A DNA stretch of 22,482 nucleotides from Armatimonadota bacterium (GTDB lineage Bacteria; Armatimonadota; Armatimonadia; Armatimonadales; Armatimonadaceae). Positions 8,008-15,607 of the stretch are shown here, piece after piece. The stretch is taken from positions 1 through 22,482 of the forward strand of contig JACMIS010000480.1 of assembly GCA_014381035.1 (NCBI GenBank), read 5' to 3'. Made by a program: the position numbers and the translations under genes. The notes below the pieces were generated by a model that had not been told where the DNA came from, searched no databases, and saw only the letters and a program-made list of their open reading frames with translations. Each line of letters begins with the position of its first letter. The first letter of the stretch is position 1.

Positions 8008-9445
8008 ACTTCTTACTTCGTTCCCATTCCGCTCGGAACCGCGCCGTCTGCTCGGCGTCGGGAAGGGTGTCGCGGGACAGTTCGGAGATGCGTTCGCGTT
8101 CGGCTAAGATCAGGGCGGACAGGTAGCCACGCACGTCGGCGACGTGCGTGAGAAACGCCGACATCAGCTCCTCGCTTTTGAGCTCGCCGCGTGTATACTT
8201 TTCCAGCGCGTTTGTTTTCATCTCACCCAACTCGTTGCGAAGGCGCATCAACTCGCGCACATCCGGGGTCGCTTCGGCTTCCAGCACCAGTGCGGCACGC
8301 TCGATGCGTGTTACTTCACCCATATACACGTCGAAGCCACTATAGCGCCGTTGCCGCCACCAGCGGTACACGAAATAACCCGCCACCAGAATAGAGATGA
8401 TCAGCGACTTTCCGTCTTCCAACCCTTGTACGAAATCGCTGGTGACGACCGGCTCATTGCGGTCGCGATACGCGATTGCGCCGGGATGGATCGGCATTTC
8501 CGGTGTGGACAGAGAGCCCGATTCAGTCAGCCCGGGAAGCGTTGCGTCACGGGAGAAGTTTCCATCAAAGGTCGCTTCAAGCAGATGTTTGACCGCCTCG
8601 TCCGGCACGCTATCGTGAGCGACGAGAAGGAGTTGCGTTCCAATGGTCGTTAGGGGAGTCGGGGGTGTCGGCGCGGGTGTAACGCCATACGCGAACGCCG
8701 GAATCGTTACTTCGTGCAGCGTAGGATGCCGCAAGGAGAGTGCTCGGGCGAAAGGGATGGGCACCAGTACATAGCCGTGTTTGTGTACCAATCGCTCCAC
8801 CACAGGCGATGGGATCAGCGAGACGGTGAACAGCGCGTCGGGGAGATGAATGTAGGCGCGGGCTTCCAACTGTTTGTAGGAAACATCCTCGTCCGTGAAA
8901 TCATGTCCGGCGTGCAGATCCGCGAAATCGAGCGCAAGGGTCGCGATCCGGCGTGTGCCACTTCCTTTCGTAGACAGGTTGATACGTTTGCCGCGCAATG
9001 CGGGTAACCCCCTCGCTGTTACCCCGTCTGCCAGCTCGCGCTTCACGAGAAGATGGAGCGGCTCCTGCGCGATAGAGGCTATCTGACGGACATGGGGTTG
9101 CGTGCCGATTCCGCCCTGTATCAAAGCACAGTCGAGTTTGCCCGCCGAGATCATCTCCAGAGCCTCCGACGATCCGCCGGTTTCCGCGAACGATACGCGC
9201 ACCTGGTACCGTTCTACCTCGCGGGCGAGCACCTGCGCGATCTGAAAGCGCCGGCCGAGTTTATCGCCCGCCGTCATGCGGAGCGGATAGGTTTGCGGGC
9301 GGGCGTTCCACCAGAACAGGGCGACGGTGAGCAGGAACGCCAGTAGCGCGGCACCAGCAAAAAGAACGCCGGGCGGAAGGGTTGCCGAACGTCGGGGCGT
9401 GGACGCTGGTGTAGCGTCAGGAATGGGTTCGTTAGTTTCTTGCAT
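8006..9445 (-). CDS. TAXI-type (TRAP-associated) solute-binding protein, anchored by two membrane segments
   Basis: The 479-residue protein has one membrane segment at about 26-46, a periplasmic-type binding domain (about 53-345) and a second membrane segment at about 347-361. A charged, helical cytosolic tail of about 118 residues follows. The binding domain has TAXI/NMT1-family features: LRMTAGDKLG, the ISAGKLDCALIQGG block, a hinge with LSTKGSGTR, and the PEMPIHPGAIAYYRE-like ending (here PEMPIHPGAIAYRDRN). Classical TAXI proteins are secreted or lipid-anchored and feed a TRAP permease. Here no permease gene is nearby, and the tail suggests a sensor or scaffold role; that role is inference. 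The first ATG (9445) gives a reasonable cytosolic N-terminus followed by the first membrane segment. Confidence 0.85.
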   Translation of the reverse strand: MQETNEPIPDATPASTPRRSATLPPGVLFAGAALLAFLLTVALFWWNARPQTYPLRMTAGDKLGRRFQIAQVLAREVERYQVRVSFAETGGSSEALEMISAGKLDCALIQGGIGTQPHVRQIASIAQEPLHLLVKRELADGVTARGLPALRGKRINLSTKGSGTRRIATLALDFADLHAGHDFTDEDVSYKQLEARAYIHLPDALFTVSLIPSPVVERLVHKHGYVLVPIPFARALSLRHPTLHEVTIPAFAYGVTPAPTPPTPLTTIGTQLLLVAHDSVPDEAVKHLLEATFDGNFSRDATLPGLTESGSLSTPEMPIHPGAIAYRDRNEPVVTSDFVQGLEDGKSLIISILVAGYFVYRWWRQRRYSGFDVYMGEVTRIERAALVLEAEATPDVRELMRLRNELGEMKTNALEKYTRGELKSEELMSAFLTHVADVRGYLSALILAERERISELSRDTLPDAEQTARFRAEWERSKK

Positions 9446-9484
9446 ACGCGGGCGAGGCTCGCTTTCTGCTAATCAAGACTGAGA

Positions 9485-10198
9485 TCACTGCTCGGTCGGC
9501 ACCGGCTCGGCGTCCGGGAGAAGTGCTGTCGCGGTCAACCCTTCGAGGTGACGGGTGTCATTGTAATAGTTTAGCCGCCATCCCCATTTCCCTTTACGTG
9601 CGGAATAGGTCCAGTGTGTCAGCGAAGTGTTCAACGTATGCAACCGTGCAGCGGGGAAAGCATGCGCGTTCATGCCGAAGAAATGTACGAGCGAACCGTC
9701 AATCACGCCGCCATGGCACACAATGACCACTGTTCGTCCGAAGTGCTCGCGGGCTATCCGGGTCAATGTCTCGCCGACGCGTAGCATGAATCGCGCCCAG
9801 GATTCGCCCTGCGGGTCCACCGGAATGAGTGGATTGTCCGAGATTTCGACCCAACCGAACCGTCGCGTGTACTCTTGCAGCGACAGACCATCCGCGTCCG
9901 GTCCGACACGCAGTTCATGCAGATCGTCGTCCAGCAACACCGGCAGACCGAGTGCGGGCGCAATAATCTCCGCCGTTTCGCGGGCACGGGGCAGGGAGGA
10001 AGCGAGTAAAACGTCCGCCGAAATCTCGCCGGACGCCAGGCGACCACGCAACCGCTCCGCCTGTGCCCTGCCGAGCATCGTTAGCCCGATGTCCCCTTTG
10101 GGACCGCCCATCACTTTGGTCACGTTGACGACGGCTTGTCCGTGTCGCACAAAATACAGGTGGGTTTCCTTGGTTTCATCCCGAAGCGTGACACTCAT
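9485..10198 (-). CDS. Histidine phosphatase family protein (phosphoglycerate mutase-like)
   Basis: The 237-residue protein of the branch 1 histidine phosphatase superfamily contains LYFVRHGQAVVN with the nucleophile His19 beside Arg18, SSLPRARETA (Arg70/Arg71), acidic Glu95 in LHELRVG and the second catalytic His162 in VIVCHGG. All four positions of the catalytic pocket are present, so it should be active. The substrate cannot be read from sequence; relatives act on small phosphorylated metabolites, such as phosphoglycerate, alpha-ribazole phosphate and sugar phosphates. It is not a clear cobC, because no cobalamin genes are nearby. It lies 39 bases upstream of the TAXI-type gene on the same strand, so co-transcription is likely. 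ATG 10198 is followed directly by the conserved core. Confidence 0.9.
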   Translation of the reverse strand: MSVTLRDETKETHLYFVRHGQAVVNVTKVMGGPKGDIGLTMLGRAQAERLRGRLASGEISADVLLASSLPRARETAEIIAPALGLPVLLDDDLHELRVGPDADGLSLQEYTRRFGWVEISDNPLIPVDPQGESWARFMLRVGETLTRIAREHFGRTVVIVCHGGVIDGSLVHFFGMNAHAFPAARLHTLNTSLTHWTYSARKGKWGWRLNYYNDTRHLEGLTATALLPDAEPVPTEQ

Positions 10199-10275
10199 AT
10201 ACGGCTATGTTTCGACGCCATAGGCGTAGCATCCTGCCCGAATAAAACACGCGAATCATTCCCGATTTTTTGATA

Positions 10276-10313
10276 CGTCGCAGGGAATGCACGCAAATCG
10301 TGGCTCGCCGACG
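10276..10313 (+). promoter_or_regulatory. Hairpin in the gap upstream of the PEP-CTERM gene, role unknown
   Basis: In the 204-base divergent gap between the phosphatase and the exported protein, CGTCG (10276-10280) can pair with CGACG (10309-10313), with an inner CAC/GTG pairing. GATTTTC follows. It could be an untranslated-leader structure. I looked for a cyclic-di-GMP riboswitch core and saw no convincing match. Nothing else in the gap is recognisable except the ribosome binding site. Confidence 0.2.
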
Positions 10314-10387
10314 GATTTTCGCGAGTTCCGTAAAATGTGCTGGGAAACTAACGATTATTTAACGCTTGCCGCGTAGGATGAGTGCCT

Positions 10388-10393
10388 AAGGAG
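10388..10393 (+). promoter_or_regulatory. Shine-Dalgarno sequence that fixes the start of the PEP-CTERM gene
   Basis: AAGGAG at 10388-10393 lies nine bases before ATG 10403. The same frame also opens at GTG 10382, but that start would lie upstream of this ribosome binding site. This is the clearest Shine-Dalgarno sequence in the window. Confidence 0.75.
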
Positions 10394-10402
10394 TACCGTT
10401 CT

Positions 10403-11134
10403 ATGTCACTTTCTCACGCATACTTTCTCGCCCGTCGCTCGGAACCGGACACCGGCACCATCCGCGCCCGTTGTTTGACCGCCGTCCGTGCGGCAGGGTT
10501 ACTTTCCGTGCTGCTGGTCTCGTCCGTGATGGCACACGCTCAACTCGTTACCAGCACGTTCGACGCCGACACCGAAGGATGGGGCGAGTTCAACGACGGT
10601 GGCACACCGACATGGGTGCCTGCCGGAGGAAATCCGGGTGGAACCGTTTCGGTCGTTGATCAAGGCGCGGGCAGCTTCTGGGCGTTCGTCGCACCGGCGA
10701 AATTCCTCGGAAGCAAATCCGATTTTTACGGCGGCAGCCTTTCGTATGATATTCGCTCCAATCAGGTGCCAAATGCTGCACCAATGCCGACGGTCACACT
10801 CGTGGGGAACGGCACGACACTGGTCGCGGAACTCGCGAGTGCGACGACAGGATGGACGGCGAACAACATCGTCCTGGACGAGACCGCCCCGTGGCGCGTG
10901 ACGACGCTCGGGGGGGCAGTCCCGACACCAGTACAGTTCCAATCCGTGCTGTCTAACGTCACCGCCCTTCGCATTCGTGGCGAATACCGCAACGGTGCCG
11001 ACACCGGTTTTTTGGACAACGTGCGGATGGCGGGCGTTGCGGTGACGGTGCCGGAAACGAACGCGCTTGCACTGTTCGCTCTTGCCGGGATACCGGTCGC
11101 CGCTGTAGCCCTGCACCGCCGCCGCCGTAAGTAG
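10403..11134 (+). CDS. Exported laminin-B-domain protein with PEP-CTERM-type sorting tail
   Basis: The 243-residue protein has an N-terminal signal region with hydrophobic stretch 32-44, likely cut after AHA at 46. A laminin B (domain IV)-like domain spans about 48-210, with the markers SDFYGGSLSYDIRSN, VTLVGNGTTLV, the WRV motif and SNVTALRIRGEYRNGADTGFLDNV. The tail VPETN (216-220), a hydrophobic helix (222-237) and RRRRK form a PEP-CTERM-like exosortase signal, with VPET in place of VPEP. Such proteins are processed by an exosortase and displayed on or released from the cell surface, often alongside exopolysaccharide production. No exosortase gene is present in the window. ATG 10403 is chosen on its Shine-Dalgarno sequence. 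Confidence 0.9.
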   Translation: MSLSHAYFLARRSEPDTGTIRARCLTAVRAAGLLSVLLVSSVMAHAQLVTSTFDADTEGWGEFNDGGTPTWVPAGGNPGGTVSVVDQGAGSFWAFVAPAKFLGSKSDFYGGSLSYDIRSNQVPNAAPMPTVTLVGNGTTLVAELASATTGWTANNIVLDETAPWRVTTLGGAVPTPVQFQSVLSNVTALRIRGEYRNGADTGFLDNVRMAGVAVTVPETNALALFALAGIPVAAVALHRRRRK

Positions 11135-11166
11135 TTTCCGAGTGGCGCGAAGGCAGCAAATAAAAT

Positions 11167-11196
11167 AGCGGCGAAACCACGTAGGATTTCGCCGCT
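11167..11196. terminator. Hairpin terminator between convergent PEP-CTERM gene and tsaD
   Basis: A perfect 10-bp stem (AGCGGCGAAA at 11167-11176 with TTTCGCCGCT at 11187-11196) has a 10-nt loop. On the minus strand it is followed by ATTTTATTT, a good U-rich tail that fits termination of the tsaD transcript. On the plus strand, the tail is weaker, but a second small CACAA/TTGTG hairpin follows. It probably serves both genes. Confidence 0.7.
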
Positions 11197-11318
11197 TCCA
11201 CAATCTTTGTGTGGAGAGGAAAGGAGATCACACAGTTACAACTGTAGCATACGGGCGATAATTTTGTCAACGGTATTTCAATAGATTGAAAAATAGTCCG
11301 AATTACCAGGTTTGATAC

Positions 11319-12431
11319 TTACCCGGATAGGAGCGCGAGCGGTTCACTGGGCAGAGCCGTCAGGGCGAGGTCGCCTTGCCCCCGCCCCGATTCGTAGTAG
11401 AAAAAGCCCGCTGCCGCGATCATCGCGCCGTTGTCGGTACAAAGCACAGCGGGCGGGTAAAACAGGCGAAGCCCCGCCGCTTCGCAAGCCGCACTCATCC
11501 GTTCCCGTAGACGGGTGTTCGCGGCAACCCCCCCGGCGAGAAACACCCGCTCTACGCCCGTGTCCCGTGCCGCCGCAACGGTCTTCCGCACCAGCACATC
11601 CACCACCGCCTCCTGGAACGACGCGGCGAGATCGGGAATGTTGGGTGTTGGGTTCGCCGGAACTGCGTTTCCGCTGTGTTGGGTGTTGGGTGTCGAGGGT
11701 GCTTCCATGCTACTGCCCGACCCGTGAATCTTGTTCGTTGTTCCGTGGAGGACGTTTCGCACGGCGGTCTTCAACCCGCTGAAAGAAAACTCGTACGTGT
11801 CGGGAAGGTAGGCGCGGGGGAGCTTTACTGCTTTGGCGTCGCCGCCTTCCGCTGCTTCCTGAATCGCCGGACCGCCGGGGTAGGACAGTCCCATCAGGCG
11901 GGCACATTTGTCGAACGCCTCCCCGGCGGCGTCGTCGCGGGTGCGCCCGAGCAGGCGGTATTCGCCGTGATCACGCAGATGGAACAGGTCCGTATGCCCG
12001 CCCGATACCACGAGCGCGACAGCCGGAAAATCGGCTTCGGATAGTGGGAACTCCTCTCCCGCCGGGGTCAGAAAGTTCGCGTAAAGATGGGCTTCGATAT
12101 GATGGATTCCGACCAGCGGGACACCGAGTGCCATCGCCATCGCTTTCGCCGCCGACACCCCGACCAGAAGTGCGCCCAACAGACCGGGGCGGTTAGTCAC
12201 GGCGATCAGATCGATCTCACGAGTAGTGATGTGTGCATCGGAAAGGGCAGCGCGGATCACCTTGTTTATCGCCTCGACATGGCGGCGCGACGCCACTTCC
12301 GGCACCACCCCCCCGAAGCGGGCGTGTTCCGCTATTTGGGAGGCGATAACAGAGGAGAGTATCCGCCGTCCGTCTTGCACGACCGCGACCGCAGTCTCGT
12401 CGCACGATGTTTCGATGCCTAATACATTCAT
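11319..12431 (-). CDS. tsaD: tRNA N6-threonylcarbamoyladenosine transferase TsaD, with a repeat-derived insert
   Basis: TsaD, with TsaB and TsaE, transfers the threonylcarbamoyl group to A37 of ANN-decoding tRNAs in the cytosol. The 370-residue protein starts with VLGIETSCDETAVAVV, has the metal ligands His111 and His115 in HHIEAH, nucleotide-binding VSGGHTD and GLSYPGGP, FSFSGLKTAVR, and the C-terminal LAGGVAANTRLRE and CTDNGAMIA (third metal ligand Asp333). It is about 30 residues longer than usual because of a Ser/Asn/Pro/Thr/Gln-rich insert at about 229-264, just after the FSFSGLKTAV helix. The DNA of this insert holds two copies of a heptamer repeat. The ATG overlaps the stop of the upstream AAA-like gene (ATGA), so translation is probably coupled. 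No tsaB or tsaE is in the window. Confidence 0.97.
   Translation of the reverse strand: MNVLGIETSCDETAVAVVQDGRRILSSVIASQIAEHARFGGVVPEVASRRHVEAINKVIRAALSDAHITTREIDLIAVTNRPGLLGALLVGVSAAKAMAMALGVPLVGIHHIEAHLYANFLTPAGEEFPLSEADFPAVALVVSGGHTDLFHLRDHGEYRLLGRTRDDAAGEAFDKCARLMGLSYPGGPAIQEAAEGGDAKAVKLPRAYLPDTYEFSFSGLKTAVRNVLHGTTNKIHGSGSSMEAPSTPNTQHSGNAVPANPTPNIPDLAASFQEAVVDVLVRKTVAAARDTGVERVFLAGGVAANTRLRERMSAACEAAGLRLFYPPAVLCTDNGAMIAAAGFFYYESGRGQGDLALTALPSEPLALLSG
11639..11691. repeat. Two copies of a TGTTGGG heptamer pair inside tsaD
   Basis: TGTTGGGTGTTGGGT occurs exactly at 11639-11653 and again at 11677-11691, 38 bases apart. Each is two perfect heptamers plus one base, and the second copy decays into TGTCGAG. 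On the coding strand they read ACCCAACACCCAACA in two different frames, giving STPNTQHS and NPTPNI. The copies lie in the non-conserved insert of TsaD. Confidence 0.85.
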
Positions 12432-15400
12432 TCGTTGTTTTTCAGTAATTGGTTCGATTCACGAAGAAATAGCTGTTGTTCCACGATAGTTTCTATATCC
12501 TGTGAGGGCGGCAGAGCGCGTATCATCCGCAGATACCGCTCAGCTTGCACCTGGTTTTTGGTACGTTTATGAAGCAAAACGAACAGGATGTAATCACTGA
12601 ACCGGTTGTCCGACGTGAACGGGCGCGGCATCGCCTCGCATGCTTCTAACTCGCGCACGGCACTCTCGTACTTTCCGGCGCGGAGTAGAAGGGCGGCAAG
12701 CGTATTGCGGTTTGCCCAGAGCGCGCCGAGCGGGTCCGCTTTATTCGCCCCACCGCTGGCGACCTGTGTTTGCGCATCCGCGACCGCTTTTTGGGCGATG
12801 CGCAGTGGCACCCGGTAATCGGACAAGCCATTCGCACCAAGGGCGCATGTCCAAGCTGCGAAATTAGCGTTCTCCGGCGAACTATTTTCGTCCCCGAATC
12901 GGTCCATCGCTTCAAAGCACAGGGAGCGGTAGCCAGCAAGGTCGTTCTGATGCAGTAACGCGTAGGCATGCCACGGATACATGACTCCCGTGCGGGGGAA
13001 CCGCTGGCTATAGCGAACGCACTCCCGCGCCACCTCTTTCCAACGTTTGCCTCCCATCAGGCAGTCAATCCGCGACCGGTAGACGTTTTCTACCTCGGGA
13101 TGCAACTCCTGGTAGCGGGTGTAGGCGGAGTAAGCGGCATCGTATTGACCCTGCAGGCGGCGAGCATCCCCGATCCAGATATACCCTTCGGCGGCGGCGG
13201 CGGGGTTCGGCTTTTTCAACTCGTGCGAGAACGATTCCACGGCTTGCTCAAACAAACCGACCGCCATCAAACACTGACCGCGAAGCAGATAATCCATCTG
13301 CACGGGCTCATTTTTTTCGAGCAGGGCAAGATCGCGCAGCGCGTCGTTGTATTTGCCGGTCTGCTGGTAGGACCGCGCCCGATTCAGATACGCCGACCCT
13401 GCCTCCTTGGGACGCTGGGTGATGCACGCCGTAAAATCGGCGATGGCGTTGTCATATTGTCGCATCTTCATGTAGCAAAAGCCGCGCTGAACCAGTGAGG
13501 GATAATCTCCTGGTTTGCGCTTCAGGACGATGCCGAATGCCTTTGCTGCTTCCGCGTAATTGTCGAGCGATTTGGCACGGTTTTCTACGTCATCGTAGAT
13601 CGCGGCTAATTCAAAATAAAGCGCGGCGAGTTCTATAGGGGAGGCGATGTCATACGGATTATTCGCGATCCGAACGCGCAACTGCTCGCTACGCCGACGG
13701 TTGTAGTCGTTCAACCGCTCCAGAGACAATTCCGCGTTTTTGCGTTGCTCATCCGCGTTTTTGCGTTGCTCATCGGCGTTGCGCCGTTGTTGTTCGGCGG
13801 CGAACCGGGCGAGACTTGCTTCTTCGGCGGCGATGTTGGCTTTTTTATTTTCCGTTTCGGCGCGTTGGCGCTGGGTCTCCGCCGCTTCGGTCTGGCGCAA
13901 TGCTTCCTTGCGCTGCGTGTCGGAATCTTCGCCACGTGCCTCCGCGAGACGCTTCTGCTTCAAGGCATCGTTCTTCGCGAGTTCGGCTTGTGTCGCGCTG
14001 TCGCGAGCGGCGCGGGCGGCGGCGTCGGCACGGTTTCGTTGCGCCAACGCTTCCTTTTCCGCTTGAACCGCTTTCGACTCACCCTCTTTGGCACGTCGCT
14101 CACTCAATATCGCGGCGTTCGCACTGGTGCGTGTCTGTTGCGCGCTTTCTCGGGCAGCCTTTGTGCTGTCCTCGGCGCGTTGCTGGTTCTTTTTGGCGAC
14201 CTCTTCGGCGAGGTTGGCGCGGTTACGTTCGTTCTCGGCGCGGATCTGCTCGTTTCGCGCCAGACTTGCCGCGTTGCGTGCCTCCTCCGCTTTCTGGAAC
14301 AGTTGCCCCGAGAGTACCCCGAGAGCGACGATAACGACCGCCGCGACCGACCCCACCTGCATTCGGGCGGTGAACGCCGTCTGCCGCTGGCGGCGCAGTT
14401 CGGCATCCGGCATGTTGCGTTGAACCCAGTCGCGGTCAAACACCGTCTCGTAGATCCTGTTTCGGAGGCGCAATAGATTCGTTCGCTCGTCGACCGTGGC
14501 GATTCCCGCGAGACGAAGCAATCCGCAAAGCGGGTTCGTCTCATCGTCCTTGATCCGGTCGCCGCGTCGCAGTTTCCCGTAAAAGTCGAGTACGTCGGCG
14601 AGGGGAGTCTCGGAGCGGAGCAGGCGGTTTTGCACAAACGACAGGTTATCGTCGCTATCGAGCGCACGTTTGGAAAGAAAATGCCGTTCGGTGAGTTGAT
14701 CTATCCCAGCAATCGTCTGGCACTGCTCGCGGGAGATTTCGCGGCATAAGCGTTGCGTCAGGTAAGGGTGCCCCGCCGTCCAGTACAGCACGCGCTCTAA
14801 TAACTTGTCGCCACTCGGTCCCATTCCCTGCGCGAGTGGGGCGGCTTCCGTTGTCTGGAAATCCATCAGTTTGACACGCCGCCCGATATTGAACGGCGAC
14901 ATGCGTGTATCCTGAATCAGGTCGGCGGGCGTCGCGACGCCGATGATACAGAAGGTAAGGCGGTTGTAGGTGGGGTCCTGAACGCGACGGTTGTAGCACT
15001 CCCGAATCCCGGCAAAGAACTCATCCGCCGAAAAGGGCAGCGAACGCACCGAGTCAATCTCATCCACGAACAGGATCAGGGAGCGATTCGGGATAGCAGG
15101 CAGGACCACTTCCTTGAGGGTAGCGAAGAAGCGTTGTAACGGACCCAGTCTCCCGTTTGCACGCCAGAACCGCTCACACTCGTCTTCCAGATTTAGTTGC
15201 TCGCCCAGTAGTGCGATCAACCCATCGTACCACTGCTCGGCGGAAAGGTTTTGCCCGACAGCAGTGAGATCGAGCACGACGACCGCCGCCCCATCGTCCT
15301 TGAGACGACGTACCGTGCGGATCATCAAACTGGATTTTCCGATCTGTCGCGTGTTCAATACGTAGCAGAACTGCCCGTCATTCAACGCTTCGTACAGGTC

Positions 15401-15547
15401 GGTATCCGCCTGCCGCGTAACATAAGAGGGCGCGGTAGGCGGCAGAGTGCCACCGGTGACATAGAATGATTTGTCGCCTCTGGTCGAAGAGCCAAGCGGT
15501 AGTGCTTTCGAAGGCGGCGGCGATATTGGTTCCACAGCGGTCGGCAT
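12428..15547 (-). CDS. AAA-like (STAND-type) ATPase with membrane segment, long coiled coil and TPR repeats
   Basis: The 1039-residue protein begins with an AAA-like domain of the PF14516 kind (about 28-375): YVTRQADTDLYEAL, P-loop NTRQIGKSSL (65-74), LDLTAVG, Walker B LILFVDEID (157-165) and the winged-helix-like TAGHPYLTQRLC (257-268). A single membrane helix is at about 398-416. It is followed by a 200-residue Arg/Ala/Glu/Gln-rich coiled coil (418-620), with near-exact DEQRKNA heptads, then about 400 residues of TPR-like helices (640-1010). The P-loop departs from the strict GxxxxGKS form (R-Q-I-G-K-S), as usual in this family. Such proteins are known in cyanobacteria and other bacteria, often with WD40 or TPR sensor halves. 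They are thought to be signalling switches, and no substrate is known. The stop codon overlaps the tsaD start. Confidence 0.9.
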   Translation of the reverse strand: MPTAVEPISPPPSKALPLGSSTRGDKSFYVTGGTLPPTAPSYVTRQADTDLYEALNDGQFCYVLNTRQIGKSSLMIRTVRRLKDDGAAVVVLDLTAVGQNLSAEQWYDGLIALLGEQLNLEDECERFWRANGRLGPLQRFFATLKEVVLPAIPNRSLILFVDEIDSVRSLPFSADEFFAGIRECYNRRVQDPTYNRLTFCIIGVATPADLIQDTRMSPFNIGRRVKLMDFQTTEAAPLAQGMGPSGDKLLERVLYWTAGHPYLTQRLCREISREQCQTIAGIDQLTERHFLSKRALDSDDNLSFVQNRLLRSETPLADVLDFYGKLRRGDRIKDDETNPLCGLLRLAGIATVDERTNLLRLRNRIYETVFDRDWVQRNMPDAELRRQRQTAFTARMQVGSVAAVVIVALGVLSGQLFQKAEEARNAASLARNEQIRAENERNRANLAEEVAKKNQQRAEDSTKAARESAQQTRTSANAAILSERRAKEGESKAVQAEKEALAQRNRADAAARAARDSATQAELAKNDALKQKRLAEARGEDSDTQRKEALRQTEAAETQRQRAETENKKANIAAEEASLARFAAEQQRRNADEQRKNADEQRKNAELSLERLNDYNRRRSEQLRVRIANNPYDIASPIELAALYFELAAIYDDVENRAKSLDNYAEAAKAFGIVLKRKPGDYPSLVQRGFCYMKMRQYDNAIADFTACITQRPKEAGSAYLNRARSYQQTGKYNDALRDLALLEKNEPVQMDYLLRGQCLMAVGLFEQAVESFSHELKKPNPAAAAEGYIWIGDARRLQGQYDAAYSAYTRYQELHPEVENVYRSRIDCLMGGKRWKEVARECVRYSQRFPRTGVMYPWHAYALLHQNDLAGYRSLCFEAMDRFGDENSSPENANFAAWTCALGANGLSDYRVPLRIAQKAVADAQTQVASGGANKADPLGALWANRNTLAALLLRAGKYESAVRELEACEAMPRPFTSDNRFSDYILFVLLHKRTKNQVQAERYLRMIRALPPSQDIETIVEQQLFLRESNQLLKNNE
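13732..13794. repeat. 21-bp tandem coding repeat in the coiled coil
   Basis: Two perfect 21-bp units (13732-13752 and 13753-13773) are followed by a third diverged unit (13774-13794). Each encodes the heptad DEQRKNA of the coiled coil. The exact DNA identity suggests recent duplication rather than selection on protein alone. Confidence 0.85.
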
Positions 15548-15607
15548 AAGCGAGTTTCCCGAACCGTATTGTATCGTCGCTCCGCTCTCGATTCACCTGA
15601 AGTGCGT

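Noticed and set aside
10260..10320. Possible cyclic-di-GMP riboswitch ahead of the PEP-CTERM gene
   Set aside because: There is a CACGCAAA-like word inside a hairpin, but the conserved GEMM core and second stem could not be matched.
10340..10375. Possible sigma-54 promoter ahead of the PEP-CTERM gene (TTGCC)
   Set aside because: No GG element is found at the required spacing upstream of the TTGC.
13745..14476. Long plus-strand open frames (up to 243 codons) opposite the AAA/TPR gene
   Set aside because: They lie antisense to the low-complexity coiled coil, whose codon use (GCG, CGC, GAG) removes stops from the opposite strand. The translations are Leu/Arg/Cys-rich without domains.
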